Shown: positions 19,171 to 27,279 of the stretch, piece after piece
Layout: every line of letters begins with the position of its first letter
Position numbering within the stretch: position 1 is the stretch's first letter
Assembly (NCBI RefSeq): GCF_004359515.1
Contig: NZ_SCWD01000002.1
Location: forward strand, 62,001-126,000
Length of the DNA: 64,000 bases
From: Macrococcus carouselicus
GTDB taxonomy: Bacteria; Bacillota; Bacilli; Staphylococcales; Staphylococcaceae
Direction of reading: 5' to 3'
Made by a program: the position numbers and the translations under genes
Notes under the pieces: model-generated
What the model was told of the DNA's origin: nothing
What the model saw: only the letters and a program-made list of their open reading frames with translations
Database searches by the model: none

Positions 19171-19203
19171 AAGCCTCAACATCAAGAGAAAATGTTGGGG
19201 TTT
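19171..19203 (+). terminator. Terminator at the end of the cassette II row
   Basis: AAGCCTCAACAT pairs with ATGTTGGGGTTT (some G-T pairs) with a 9-base loop; the T tail is short. Confidence 0.6.
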
Positions 19204-19306
19204 ATCTATTATAAGATTCATATGCTTTTAATCTCCACACTAGAATGTAAGCAATTAAAAGGCGAAGTGAGACATGATGAAAAACCGCACTCTTAGCTGA
19301 TACGCT

Positions 19307-19334
19307 CAGGCTTATCATAAATGATGAGGTTTTT
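19307..19334 (+). other. SCC attachment site 2
   Basis: CAGGCTTATCATAAATGA encodes QAYHK-stop, then TGAGGTTTTT. It is preceded by GATACGCT, as also at site 4. One mismatch separates its core from the rlmH copy at 10392-10414. Confidence 0.88.
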
Positions 19335-19427
19335 GATGTAACAAAGCTTTAGAAATGTTATTGGAAAAAATATTAAATCTCATTAGATTCTATGTTGATA
19401 CTAAGATTTATTAATCTTTTTCGTTTG

Positions 19428-20379
19428 TCAAAATAAGCTAGACAACTTCTCATCTTCGATGAAACTCATAAATACTTCCAATGGTGTCCTATAACCAAGA
19501 GATTTTCTAGGTCGATTATTTAGCGAATGTGCAACTTGGATAATATAGTCATCCGTAACTGTGTTGAAATCCATATCTTTGTCCAGGCCATTTCTCCTGA
19601 GCATTCCATTTGAATGTTCATTTAGACCACGCTACGAAAGTGTCCCTGGATCAGCAAAAAAGATAGATATATCGTGCTGGTTACTGATTGACTTCCAGCT
19701 GGAAAACTCTTTACCGCAGTCGAATGTAATGGATTTAAAGAGACGATAAGGTAAAGCCGGAAACATACTGTTTAATGCTTTTTCAATGTCGGATGCCTTG
19801 CGACCTTCCGGTCGTAGGGTGATGATCATCTTAGAAACACGTTCAACAAGGGTGATGACTGCGCTGCCATGACGACGACCGACAATCGTATCTCCTTCAA
19901 GATGACCGAACTCTCTATCAAAGTCAGGAAATTCAACTGTTCTTTCTGAAATGTAAAGTCTGACGACCTCTTTTCTCATGATGACCGTTAGGTTTTCTTT
20001 TCCCTTTCATTGGAAGTGATTGAACAGGAAGAATATCTTCCCGGAACATTCTGTACAGAGTTTTAACAGAACAGCTGATAGATTCTTCATTTCTGCCTAT
20101 GATTGTGTCAGGTGTTCAGCCGTCGGCTATCTTTTCGCGAGTATAACTGATCTGATGCTTAGGAAGGACGATCTTACGTCTTCCGCAACGGGATTTTCTT
20201 TTCTTATAGTTCTGATAGAATTCCAGTGCAGATATACCTGCTTTAAATGCATTAATTACATTATAGACGGTCTGTCTTGAACGCTTAATTCTCCAGCAGA
20301 TCTCACTGACCGAAATTTTCTGGTAGTAATATGATTCTATGAACGCAAGTTCATCCGTGGTAAGATGTGTATAGGCCAT
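19428..20379 (-). pseudogene. IS30-family transposase, multiply disrupted
   Basis: Reading on the minus strand, the start MAYTHLTTDELAFIESYY and the helix-turn-helix are intact. Then TGA replaces the Trp of ADGWTPDTIIGR (20116-20118), a frameshift lies near 19950-19975 (between KRGRQ and SERTVEFPDF), and TAG at 19632-19634 replaces a codon before RGLNEHSNGMLRR. DDE motifs are still readable (FGHLEGDTIVG, TFDCGKEF, a late Asn-Glu segment). At least three lesions, so it cannot make a functional enzyme. Confidence 0.85.
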
Positions 20380-20464
20380 TTGTGCTAACTCCTTATGTTT
20401 TCTTTGGACGGAAATACATATTGAGTTTAGCAGAGAAGGCTTTTTTAGTTGTCTAGCTTAATTT
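19431..20464 (-). mobile_element. Inactivated IS30-family insertion sequence
   Basis: About 1.03 kb with terminal inverted repeats: TAAGCTAGACAACT at 19434-19447 and its complement AGTTGTCTAGCTTA at 20447-20460. The transposase lies on the minus strand. No clear target duplication could be picked out in the A+T-rich flanks. Confidence 0.8.
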
Positions 20465-20894
20465 TACAATCGGTGTTATATAAAATAAATATAGTTATAG
20501 TACATGCTAATATACACATTAAGTTTAATTATACTTCAAAATTTACTTAATGATATACAGATATTTATCGCTTCAATAATCTATCACCTCATTTTCTTGC
20601 TTATCATAGCAAAAAATATAACAGCTGAGTGTTTTCTTGCAGATATAAAAAATTTTAATAGAAAATATGATCATTTGCGCCAATGATACCACCATATACA
20701 TGAATATATAAAAGACCGCTTCTTCTAACGGAGAAACGGTTGTTTTTATTATCATGATTAACTAATCTTAAATCTACCTTAAAAAGGAAGGAAATCTATT
20801 TACTATAATTTTGAAATATTTTACTGTTATAAAGTAAAGAGTGTATACTTATCTAATTAAAGAAATCGTATATTATAAAAATGGGGGTATTGCT
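20465..20894. other. A+T-rich intergenic stretch with one hairpin
   Basis: No supported gene. Two overlapping short frames on opposite strands (about 60 codons each) lack ribosome sites. GACCGCTTCTTC...GAGAAACGGTT at about 20709-20742, followed by GTTTTTATT, looks like a plus-strand terminator and resembles the hairpin at 21386-21422. A small-RNA or type I toxin locus is possible but not supported. Confidence 0.4.
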
Positions 20895-21359
20895 ATGAAA
20901 CGAAAAATACTTTGGCTGTTCTGCACATTGTTAAGTCTGATTTTTTTAGTTAATACGGTCAGTTTTTGGTTGGAAAAGGAAGCAACAGAAAAAGTGATTC
21001 AAGAGGCACTCGACAAAAGAGGGTGGATAGATAGAAATGAAGATCTCAGTTATAACACGAAGTTTGGTAACTGGGAAATGTTTGTCCGTTATGATTCATT
21101 TCCTGGGGAACAGTATGTTTATCAAGTGGACAAAAAATTGTCAGTCAAGGATAAGATACAGTCACTATTCGGTAAGCATCTTAATTATGACATCTTTGGA
21201 GAGGGTCATTGTGATGAACATGTGAAGTGCGAAACAAAGCGTAAAAATCAGAAATATAAGAAACGACTTGAAAACGATGCAAAAGGTGGTATGGTACATA
21301 ACCGTTCTACTGGACTTGGTTCTTATAGAGAAGGAGAGTGGTTAAAGCAAAAAAAATAA
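20895..21359 (+). CDS. DUF3139-like exported or membrane-anchored protein
   Basis: The protein is 154 residues. An N-terminal hydrophobic helix (ILWLFCTLLSLIFLVNTVSFW) is followed by a helix and a beta pattern (LSYNTKFGNWEMFVRYDSF, QYVYQVDKK) resembling DUF3139 proteins of Firmicutes, then a basic C-terminal tail. Function unknown. ATG 20895 is chosen over an earlier in-frame start because GGGGGT lies just before it and the membrane helix then begins at once. Confidence 0.6.
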   Translation: MKRKILWLFCTLLSLIFLVNTVSFWLEKEATEKVIQEALDKRGWIDRNEDLSYNTKFGNWEMFVRYDSFPGEQYVYQVDKKLSVKDKIQSLFGKHLNYDIFGEGHCDEHVKCETKRKNQKYKKRLENDAKGGMVHNRSTGLGSYREGEWLKQKK

Positions 21360-21385
21360 GCTGCTAGGATACAGTATATAAATAA

Positions 21386-21422
21386 ATGACCGCTTCTTCA
21401 CACAGAAGAAACAGTCATTTTT
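21386..21422. terminator. Bidirectional hairpin between converging genes
   Basis: AATGACcgcTTCTTC pairs with GAAGAAacaGTCATT and is followed by TTTT; it separates the DUF3139 gene from the minus-strand gene at 21425. Confidence 0.65.
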
Positions 21423-21424
21423 GA

Positions 21425-21613
21425 TTATTTGATTAACGAATCTTTCTTCTTCCATCGTGGTGAAACAAAACCTACATAGACAATCGTAAACAACAAAAAT
21501 GACCAGAATAAAATGTTCATAAAAGAGAATCCGACCATTGCTAAACCGATTTGAGTCACAATAAATACACAAAGGAACTGCAGCAGCAGTAACTTAATAA
21601 TTTTAGATGACAT
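21425..21613 (-). CDS. Small two-helix membrane protein
   Basis: The protein is 62 residues, two hydrophobic segments (LLLLQFLCVFIVTQIGLAMV and FMNILFWSFLLFTIVYVGFV) and a basic tail PRWKKK. GGAGAAG sits before the start. It lies 21 bases downstream of the next minus-strand gene, so probably cotranscribed. No family recognised. Confidence 0.55.
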   Translation of the reverse strand: MSSKIIKLLLLQFLCVFIVTQIGLAMVGFSFMNILFWSFLLFTIVYVGFVSPRWKKKDSLIK

Positions 21614-21634
21614 AATTTCTTCTCCAGTCTTGAT

Positions 21635-21976
21635 TTAAAATCCGAATATTGTTTTATAGCGATCCTGTAAGCGACCATCCAGTTCTCGCATTTCTTTGTT
21701 GCTCATACTATCTTGACCGCTCAGTACTGAGATAGTCATTGAGTCATACATAAGTGGAATCCAGATGAGCAACATCATAACGAATGTTGCAATCAATACT
21801 GGAATAGTATCTAAACGTTTCAATCCATCAATGAATTTGCTGAAAGCGCCGGATGCATTGTTTTTTAGGTCCTTATCTTCAGCGAACTGTTTTGATTTTG
21901 TGACGTATGTTTTTGCTTTCTCATCAAGCTTTGTGTCTCTGATTTCATCCTGCATTATCTTTTTATAGTCAGCCAT
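21635..21976 (-). CDS. Membrane protein of unknown function
   Basis: The protein is 113 residues: a charged N-terminal ~50 (YKKIMQDEIRDTKLDEKAK), one or two hydrophobic segments (IPVLIATFVMMLLIWIPLM) and a charged C-terminus. GGAGG is present before the start. First gene of a two-gene unit with the 62-residue membrane protein. No confident family. Confidence 0.55.
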   Translation of the reverse strand: MADYKKIMQDEIRDTKLDEKAKTYVTKSKQFAEDKDLKNNASGAFSKFIDGLKRLDTIPVLIATFVMMLLIWIPLMYDSMTISVLSGQDSMSNKEMRELDGRLQDRYKTIFGF

Positions 21977-22058
21977 TATTATCCTCCATTTATTGAACTT
22001 CTTCGGGTGATACCTTATATTCGTAAATCTTATCTTTGAAAAATCTTTTATCGATAAT

Positions 22059-22416
22059 CTGAAATGCTATACCGACTACGGACGACATATGACGTTCGGT
22101 AAAGAGATTTTCATTAATAAAAATGTCACGTTTGTAGATTTAGGTGGTATTGAAATCGAAGATCATGTGTTGATCGGACCATCGGCTAGAATCATTTCAG
22201 TCAATCATATCGTGGACCCTGCAAAGCGTCGCGGATTTGTCGTAAATAAAGTGGTCATTAAAAAATGCCTGGCTAGGTGCAAATGTTACTGTGTTGCCTG
22301 GTGTGACGGTTGGAGAGAATTCTATCGTTGCAGCAGACTCAACGGTTACAAAAGATGTTCCGCCAAATACGATTGTAGCAGGCACACCAGCGAAAGTGAT
22401 TAAAGCAATTGAATAG
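22059..22416 (+). pseudogene. Sugar O-acetyltransferase remnant (left-handed beta-helix), truncated and frameshifted
   Basis: Hexapeptide-repeat sequence: CYTDYGRHMTFGKEIFINKN, VDLGGIEIEDHVLIGPSARI, SVNHIVDP in one frame. After AAAAAA near 22259-22265 the frame shifts, and [20 protein letters not shown], then [17 protein letters not shown], continue in another frame to TAG 22414-22416. The N-terminal third of a maltose/galactoside acetyltransferase is missing. A homopolymer slip plus 5' deletion explains it. Confidence 0.75.
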
Positions 22417-22437
22417 AAGCTGATTCAATAAATACAC

Positions 22438-22542
22438 TTGTGGTGATGACGCATCCAGAGATTAATCATTCACTGGTTAATCGGATATGGAACGATGCTT
22501 TAAAGGACCAATATATTGAATGTGTAACGCAATCATTTATGT
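22438..22542 (+). pseudogene. Remnant of flavodoxin-like NAD(P)H quinone oxidoreductase
   Basis: Reads LVVMTHPEINHSLVNRIWND and about 14 more residues. THPEI-N-S-x-x-N-x-x-W is the start of the KefF/MdaB-type oxidoreductase family. No start codon and no continuation beyond about 35 codons. It abuts the acetyltransferase remnant. Confidence 0.5.
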
Positions 22543-22544
22543 TC

Positions 22545-22573
22545 AAAAAAAGACCTCAAATGAGGTCTTTTTT
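22545..22573. terminator. Bidirectional terminator
   Basis: AAAAAAGACCTCA pairs with TGAGGTCTTTTTT across two bases; it ends the minus-strand reductase gene and shields the remnants. Confidence 0.85.
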
Positions 22574-23303
22574 ATAGCGTGTCCGCATCATATACTTTTC
22601 TGTTCATTGCGACGATATCTTTATGCTGCATGTCAGGTCTGAAATGATTCATTACTTCATCACGATGAATCGGTGCAGCAGCTTTGTCCGCTAGTTGTAA
22701 TGCACGTTCTAATTGTGACTTATTAAGTTCAGTACAATATGCAGGAGAACCTGGTTGATGTCTCCAGGAGTTGTTTAAATCTCCATTATCAACCACATCA
22801 ATGCCGATTGCATTAATCATTTCTGCAATTACATCTTTATGGCTTTGGTTATCTCCAGAAATCGCCATGGCCATTTTTGAACCATCAGCTGATGTAATAG
22901 TTTGTAGTGTCCTTGCAAGCAAGTTGTTAAATGCTTTAATAACAGGTTTTTCGATTTGCTCAGCTATCCAGACACTTTCAACTTTGCCATCTTCAATAGG
23001 CTGGATGTTGCCATCTCTGAATGGGTAATAGTTTGTAGTATCGACGATGATAGTATTATCATCAAGTTGTGATAATTTTTCTTTAATTGTAGGTACAACA
23101 TGGAAAGGTAGAGAGATGATTAACACATCAATATTTTGAATCACTTCCTCAAAAGTTACTGCTTTACCTTTAAAGTCTTTACCTTCTAATTTTTTAATCG
23201 ATCTAGCGTCAGCAATTTTAACGTCATGTCCTGTGTTAAACAAATGTTGAGAGAGGGTTGTGCCGATTGGCCCAGCACCGATAATTCCTATGTTCATATT
23301 CAT
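22572..23303 (-). CDS. NAD(P)-binding oxidoreductase, F420-dependent NADP reductase-like
   Basis: The protein is 243 residues. The Rossmann start NIGIIGAGPIGTTLSQHL has the glycine-rich loop; then VLIISLPFHVVP and VDTTNYYPFRDG follow, as in NADPH-dependent F420 reductase-like proteins. Staphylococci lack F420, so the electron partner is likely flavin-linked. It lies 33 bases downstream of the flavin monooxygenase gene, on the same strand, and probably serves it. Confidence 0.75.
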   Translation of the reverse strand: MNMNIGIIGAGPIGTTLSQHLFNTGHDVKIADARSIKKLEGKDFKGKAVTFEEVIQNIDVLIISLPFHVVPTIKEKLSQLDDNTIIVDTTNYYPFRDGNIQPIEDGKVESVWIAEQIEKPVIKAFNNLLARTLQTITSADGSKMAMAISGDNQSHKDVIAEMINAIGIDVVDNGDLNNSWRHQPGSPAYCTELNKSQLERALQLADKAAAPIHRDEVMNHFRPDMQHKDIVAMNRKVYDADTL

Positions 23304-23336
23304 TCTCCTAGCTCATATTATTTCTTAACGATTATA

Positions 23337-24677
23337 TTAATAAGTCAATCCATATTCATACGACACGCCTAGATGGTCTCTTAATGTTTCGCCTTCATAT
23401 GTTGTATGGAATAATCCACGTTCCTGTAAAATAGGCACCACAAGTTCTACGAAATCTTTAATACCATCATGTGAGGAGTCAGGGACTATTGAGAATCCAT
23501 CTGTCGCATCGGCTAGATACCATTCCTCCAAGAAGTCAGCTACCATTTCAGGTGTACCGACAACAACTGGATGGTAGTTAATCACACCATTCGCGAGTAC
23601 ATCTTTAACTGACATGCCTGTCTTTAATAATTCGAATGCTTTTTCTGAACGAGGGTCCATGGGTGATGGGTACATTTGATTGATTAAACCTTGAGGTAAC
23701 GGTTTTGTGATATCTATTGTATCGACACTCAACCCTAAACCGACCATATATCCTAAATATTCAACATGATGGGCTGTTTCTTTCGGCGCGAATTGCTGCA
23801 TCATATAGCGTCGTTCCATTGCTTCTTCTTTTGTCTTACCAATTGAGAACATAAATCCTGCAAACATTTTAATATCATCAGCTTTACGGCCATGAGCTTC
23901 AGCACTTTTACGCAACATCATGCGGTGGAGCTTAGCATCTTCTTTCGTAAATGGATTGGCATAAACGCCTGAAGCGAATCGACCGGCTAGTTCCAGACCT
24001 TTATCGCCACCGCCTGCTTGAAAGATAGGGGGCTGCCCTTGAGGCGATGCCGGAATGGGTAAGGGTCCTCGTGTTTGATAGTGTTTACCTCGGTAGTTGG
24101 CAAGTTCAACTTTTGACATATCTACATATTCACCCGTTTCCTGGTTATGAATATAAGCATCCTGACCAAATGTCCCCCATAGTGTCTGGACAGCTTCAAT
24201 GTGTTCTTGAGCCATTTCATAGCGAGTATCACGATCTGGCAGGGGTCTTCCGAAGTTGGCAGCAGCTTCATGATTAGAAGTCGTCACAGCATTCCACCCC
24301 ATGCGTCCGTTACTGATAATGTCTAATGTCTTTAATGTACGTGCTAAGTTATAAGGTTCAGTATATGTGGTTGAATAAGTAGATACGAGTCCGATATGAC
24401 TTGTTTCACGTGCAACAGCAGCTAACGCGATTGTCGGGTCCATCGGGTGCATCGGAGAATTCGTTGATAGATCATTCGGTAATGCGGGTGTATCAGCAAT
24501 AAACAGCGTATGGATTTTACCTTTTTCAGCCATTTTCGCATTTTCCACATAATAATCCATATTCGTATAGGCATCTGCCACAGCACCCGGCATACGCCAC
24601 GTCTTAAATTCACCACCATATCCTGATACCATCTGTAAAGCTAGTTTCATCTTGCCATCTCTTTGATTAATGGTCAT
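23337..24677 (-). CDS. LLM-class flavin-dependent monooxygenase (NtaA/SnaA/DszA type)
   Basis: The protein is 446 residues, full family length. Segments typical of FMN-dependent two-component monooxygenases: LISNGRMGWNAVTTSN-like turn (DIISNGRMGWNAVTTSNHEA), AANFG, PPIFQAGGGDKGLELA, and VVGTPEMVADFLEEW. Such enzymes oxidise sulfur or nitrogen compounds with reduced FMN. GAAGGAG sits before the start. First gene of the operon with the reductase-like gene; divergent from an HxlR regulator with a perfect palindromic box between them. Confidence 0.82.
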   Translation of the reverse strand: MTINQRDGKMKLALQMVSGYGGEFKTWRMPGAVADAYTNMDYYVENAKMAEKGKIHTLFIADTPALPNDLSTNSPMHPMDPTIALAAVARETSHIGLVSTYSTTYTEPYNLARTLKTLDIISNGRMGWNAVTTSNHEAAANFGRPLPDRDTRYEMAQEHIEAVQTLWGTFGQDAYIHNQETGEYVDMSKVELANYRGKHYQTRGPLPIPASPQGQPPIFQAGGGDKGLELAGRFASGVYANPFTKEDAKLHRMMLRKSAEAHGRKADDIKMFAGFMFSIGKTKEEAMERRYMMQQFAPKETAHHVEYLGYMVGLGLSVDTIDITKPLPQGLINQMYPSPMDPRSEKAFELLKTGMSVKDVLANGVINYHPVVVGTPEMVADFLEEWYLADATDGFSIVPDSSHDGIKDFVELVVPILQERGLFHTTYEGETLRDHLGVSYEYGLTY

Positions 24678-24709
24678 AATAAAGCTCCTTCTTTGTTTGA
24701 GTTATCGTA

Positions 24710-24724
24710 GTATAAATTATATAC
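24710..24724. promoter_or_regulatory. QsrR/HxlR-type operator GTATA-N5-TATAC
   Basis: GTATAAATTATATAC is an exact fit to GTATA-N5-TATAC, the site known for the quinone-sensing HxlR/DUF24 regulator QsrR of S. aureus. It lies between the divergent monooxygenase and HxlR genes. Two close variants occur at 41435 and 45333 in this window. Confidence 0.65.
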
Positions 24725-24804
24725 TGATAGATAAGTTTGAGAAGACGGCAATAAAATATGAGTAAGTACTATTTTTAGTACTATTGTATGAGGACGAGGT
24801 TTGA

Positions 24805-25176
24805 ATGGCGAAAATTTGTAAGTATGGATTTGATGATACAATGATTGTAAATAAGAGAGACTTGTACGGGATTGGATTCACGCAAAACCTGCTATCCGGA
24901 CGGTGGAAATACTTTATTTTATGGTTTTTAAAAGATGAGAAGAAACGCTTTAGTGAAATTAAAAAGTTTCTATCCGGTATTTCGCAAGGATCACTTACGA
25001 AACAATTAAAGGAATTAGAAAATGACGGCCTTATTCATCGTGAAGTATATCCGGAAGTACCGCCACGTGTGGAATATTCATTGACTGAAATGGGGATGGA
25101 AATTTTACCGATATTAAGAATGATGGAATCATACGGCAAGAAACATGGAGAACAAGCCGAAGATTATTTGTCATGA
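24805..25176 (+). CDS. HxlR/DUF24 family transcriptional regulator, possible redox sensor
   Basis: The protein is 123 residues, one winged-helix HxlR domain: LLSGRWKYFILWFL, RFSEIKKFLSGISQGSLTKQ, LENDGLIHREVYPEVPPRVEYSLT. Residue 5 is a Cys (MAKIC), the same place as the quinone-reactive Cys of QsrR/YodB proteins. Transcribed away from the monooxygenase operon. I infer that it represses that operon and itself through the box at 24710, and perhaps the dioxygenase genes further on. Confidence 0.85.
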   Translation: MAKICKYGFDDTMIVNKRDLYGIGFTQNLLSGRWKYFILWFLKDEKKRFSEIKKFLSGISQGSLTKQLKELENDGLIHREVYPEVPPRVEYSLTEMGMEILPILRMMESYGKKHGEQAEDYLS

Positions 25177-25251
25177 TGAGCGTTTGACTTAGCGTTCACT
25201 AAAAATGATGAAATAAATTATGAGAAATATCTTCGTCTCAATTGATCCATT

Positions 25252-25269
25252 CAAGCTTACCATAAATAA
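25252..25269 (+). other. SCC attachment site 3 (half conserved)
   Basis: CAAGCTTACCATAAATAA encodes QAYHK-stop. The sequence after the stop (TAAAACTAAGTAC) differs from the usual TGMGGTTT and matches that at site 4, so this is either an att variant or a scar. Confidence 0.6.
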
Positions 25270-25549
25270 AACTAAGTACATTCGTTTTGAATGTACTTTA
25301 AATAGTTATTTTAGAATCACTAACTGCCACATTTATCTTAATTAGTAAGACGAAAGAAGAACCCATCCAATAGATTTAATAAATGAGGTAAACTTATGAG
25401 AAATAACTATTTAAGTGAGTTTATTTTTATTGAACATATTCCAGAACCCGCTGACATTATATTAATTCCTGGTAGTACTGAAATCGCTCTTGCAAAAAAA
25501 GCACTCGAACTTTATCGAAAGAGATATGCTGATTGTATTCTTATCAGTG
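25257..25549 (+). repeat. Direct repeat copy 1 (att half-site plus ydcF start)
   Basis: About 293 bases repeated at 31897-32189 with a constant offset of 6640 and no gaps, roughly 85-90% identical by eye. It includes the end of the att site, a hairpin (AAGTACATTC/GAATGTACTT), the leader, and the first ~50 codons of a ydcF-like gene. Confidence 0.85.
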
Positions 25550-25941
25550 GCGGATATAATAAAAAACTTGCATATAAACAAACTGAAGCTGGTTTTCTTG
25601 CAGAATATCTTTATGAAAATGGAATTTCTCCTTCTGCTATTTATTTGGATCATTTTGCTCAAAATACACAACAGAATGCGGAATTTAGCAAGAACATATG
25701 TAATAAAAATAATTTGGGTATAAAAAAAGTAATAATAATCTGTAAAAATTACCATGCTAAACGATTTATATTGTCTTACCAAAGATATTTTTGCAATGAT
25801 TGCAAGTTTATTATCATTCCAGTAGTTGATAGTAGAAATATTTCTAAGTCGACCTGGGAGAGTACCGACAAAGGGAAAGCGCTAGTCTATTCAGAGATTG
25901 AAAAAATAAAAAAGTATTTTAATCAATATCCAAATTGCTGA
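25396..25941 (+). CDS. YdcF/DUF218 family protein
   Basis: The protein is 181 residues. Pattern of the ElyC/SanA/YdcF fold: ADIILIPGST, CILISGGYN, GISPSAIYLDHFAQNTQQNA and KKVIIICKNYHAKRF. No membrane anchor, unlike ElyC. Proposed roles in the family concern envelope precursors or nucleotide-like ligands; none is proven here. The first ~50 codons are duplicated at 32036. GAGGTA lies before ATG 25396. Confidence 0.75.
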   Translation: MRNNYLSEFIFIEHIPEPADIILIPGSTEIALAKKALELYRKRYADCILISGGYNKKLAYKQTEAGFLAEYLYENGISPSAIYLDHFAQNTQQNAEFSKNICNKNNLGIKKVIIICKNYHAKRFILSYQRYFCNDCKFIIIPVVDSRNISKSTWESTDKGKALVYSEIEKIKKYFNQYPNC

Positions 25942-25978
25942 TTCATAATTAAGGCCAAGACATGAAGGAGTACTAGTA

Positions 25979-26083
25979 GTGAATATAATTGAAATTAATA
26001 ATTTGTCTGTAAACTTGGATTTGACAAAAGATATTTATGAATTTCTAAATGAATACTATGGAGAAGAAGTAGTTTATGACTGA
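25979..26083 (+). CDS. Possible 34-residue leader-type peptide overlapping the Nudix gene
   Basis: GTG 25979 follows GAAGGAG at a good distance. The peptide starts NIIEINNLSVNLDLT and ends at TGA 26081-26083, overlapping the next gene's ATG 26076 in another frame. This suggests coupled translation, or a relic of an upstream gene. No homolog recognised. Confidence 0.35.
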   Translation: MNIIEINNLSVNLDLTKDIYEFLNEYYGEEVVYD

Positions 26084-26657
26084 GATAATAAATATTTATC
26101 ATGACAACTATAAGTTCAAAGGAACGATGGAAAGACGAGAAGCTCATCAAAATGAAGAGTGGCATGAAACTTTTCAATGTATTTTCATAAATGATGAATA
26201 TATATTTTTGCAAAAAAGAAGTTTGGTTGTCAGAGATTATAAAGGTATGCTCGATGTAACAGTGGGCGGTCATTTACTCAGTACTGAGATAGTCGAAGAT
26301 GGTGTTCGTGAGATTGAAGAAGAGATGGGCATTAAAGTGACTTTTGACAGATTGAACTTCCTTTGTACGATTCCTGAAGAGTTAATAACTCTTAGTATAG
26401 TTGATAAGGAATTTATTAATGTCTATACTCTCGAAATTTCAGAAGAAGAACGTAAAAAAATTAACCATGATACTGAAGTTGATCAATTGATAAAAGTAAA
26501 CAAGATGGATTTTTATAATCTTTGCTTAGATTATTCTAAAATCTGTGTAGGCTATCAAATATCTAATGATGAAGAATTTATATTTACTAAAGATGATTTT
26601 TTACCTTATAGCAGAGCTTATTTTGCATGTCTAGGTGTATTATTAAACAAAATCTAG
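26076..26657 (+). CDS. Nudix hydrolase
   Basis: The protein is 193 residues. Nudix box GHLLSTEIVEDGVREIEEEMGI-like: Gly, then Glu, then REIEEEMG, with one residue fewer between Glu and Arg than the canonical G-x5-E-x7-RE. The flanks (VVRDYKGMLDVTVGGHLL) match the IPP-isomerase-like/YfcD group. Substrate unknown. It has no strong ribosome site of its own, and overlaps a short upstream frame. Confidence 0.75.
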   Translation: MTEIINIYHDNYKFKGTMERREAHQNEEWHETFQCIFINDEYIFLQKRSLVVRDYKGMLDVTVGGHLLSTEIVEDGVREIEEEMGIKVTFDRLNFLCTIPEELITLSIVDKEFINVYTLEISEEERKKINHDTEVDQLIKVNKMDFYNLCLDYSKICVGYQISNDEEFIFTKDDFLPYSRAYFACLGVLLNKI

Positions 26658-26697
26658 CTGAATCATTCAATGAATAGTCAAAAAAGACGGAGGTATT

Positions 26698-27252
26698 ATG
26701 AAAGTATATCTTCTGAGACATGGACAAGATACATTAGACAAAAGAGGGGGATGGTCCAATGAACCATTGACTTCAACTGGTGTAGAACAAATTGAAAAGG
26801 CAGCTTATTTATTGGAAAGTATAAAATTTGATGCTGTAATCAGTAGTGATTTACTAAGAACAGTTGAAACTACTGCGATTTTAAGGAGTTTATTAAATTT
26901 AAATAATATTAGTTATTGCCGACAACTTCGAGAAGTAAATAATGGATTATTAGCTGGAATGGATAATAAAGTTGCAGAGAAAAGATTTCCGAATCTTTAT
27001 TGGAATACTTTGAAATGGGATGAACAATATCCAGAAGGTGAGAGCCCTAAAGAATTCTATGAAAGAATCCAGCAATGTTGGAATAGAATTATAAAAGAAA
27101 ATGACGATAAAACTACTATTTTGATTGTGGCACATTCAGGTGTATTCGAAGTTATTCAACATCTTATCTATAGAACAGATTACAGCAACAAAGAACAAAG
27201 TTATAAAATAAAGACAGGAGAATTTGTAGTTATAGAAAGTGAACAAATCTGA
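26698..27252 (+). CDS. Histidine phosphatase family protein (phosphoglycerate mutase-like)
   Basis: The protein is 184 residues. Catalytic YLLRHGQDT (Arg-His-Gly), FDAVISSDLLRTVETTAI, and the second His in LIVAHSGVFE. GGAGG lies before ATG 26698. Same direction as the Nudix gene 40 bases upstream; both suit metabolite phosphate removal. The substrate is unknown. Confidence 0.8.
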   Translation: MKVYLLRHGQDTLDKRGGWSNEPLTSTGVEQIEKAAYLLESIKFDAVISSDLLRTVETTAILRSLLNLNNISYCRQLREVNNGLLAGMDNKVAEKRFPNLYWNTLKWDEQYPEGESPKEFYERIQQCWNRIIKENDDKTTILIVAHSGVFEVIQHLIYRTDYSNKEQSYKIKTGEFVVIESEQI

Positions 27253-27279
27253 CCAATAAAACTGATTAAGGCATTTTTC

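Larger units (their letters stand above)
15660..19324 (+). mobile_element. SCC-like cassette II (no ccr)
   Basis: Interval between att sites at 15642 and 19307. It contains a GIY-YIG protein, a short unknown gene, and a four-gene row coding for an APH(3')-like kinase, a cytidine-deaminase-like protein, a GNAT acetyltransferase and a DUF4440 protein. AAAAACCGCA at about 19280 is an inverted copy of the att TGCGGTTT end, as seen next to SCC termini. Confidence 0.65.
19325..25269 (+). mobile_element. SCC-like cassette III (no ccr)
   Basis: Interval between att sites at 19307 and 25252. It holds a dead IS30 copy, a DUF3139 gene, two small membrane proteins, remnants of an acetyltransferase and a quinone reductase, and a flavin-monooxygenase operon with a divergent HxlR regulator. 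The outer boundary at 25252 shares only the QAYHK-stop half of the site. Confidence 0.5.

Noticed and set aside
20504-20755. Overlapping 60-codon frames on both strands as a toxin-antitoxin or holin-like locus
   Set aside because: Neither has a ribosome site, and composition is that of A+T-rich intergenic DNA; kept only as a hairpin note.
25979-26083. Reading the 34-codon frame as the N-terminus of the Nudix protein
   Set aside because: It is in another frame and ends with its own stop after the Nudix start.
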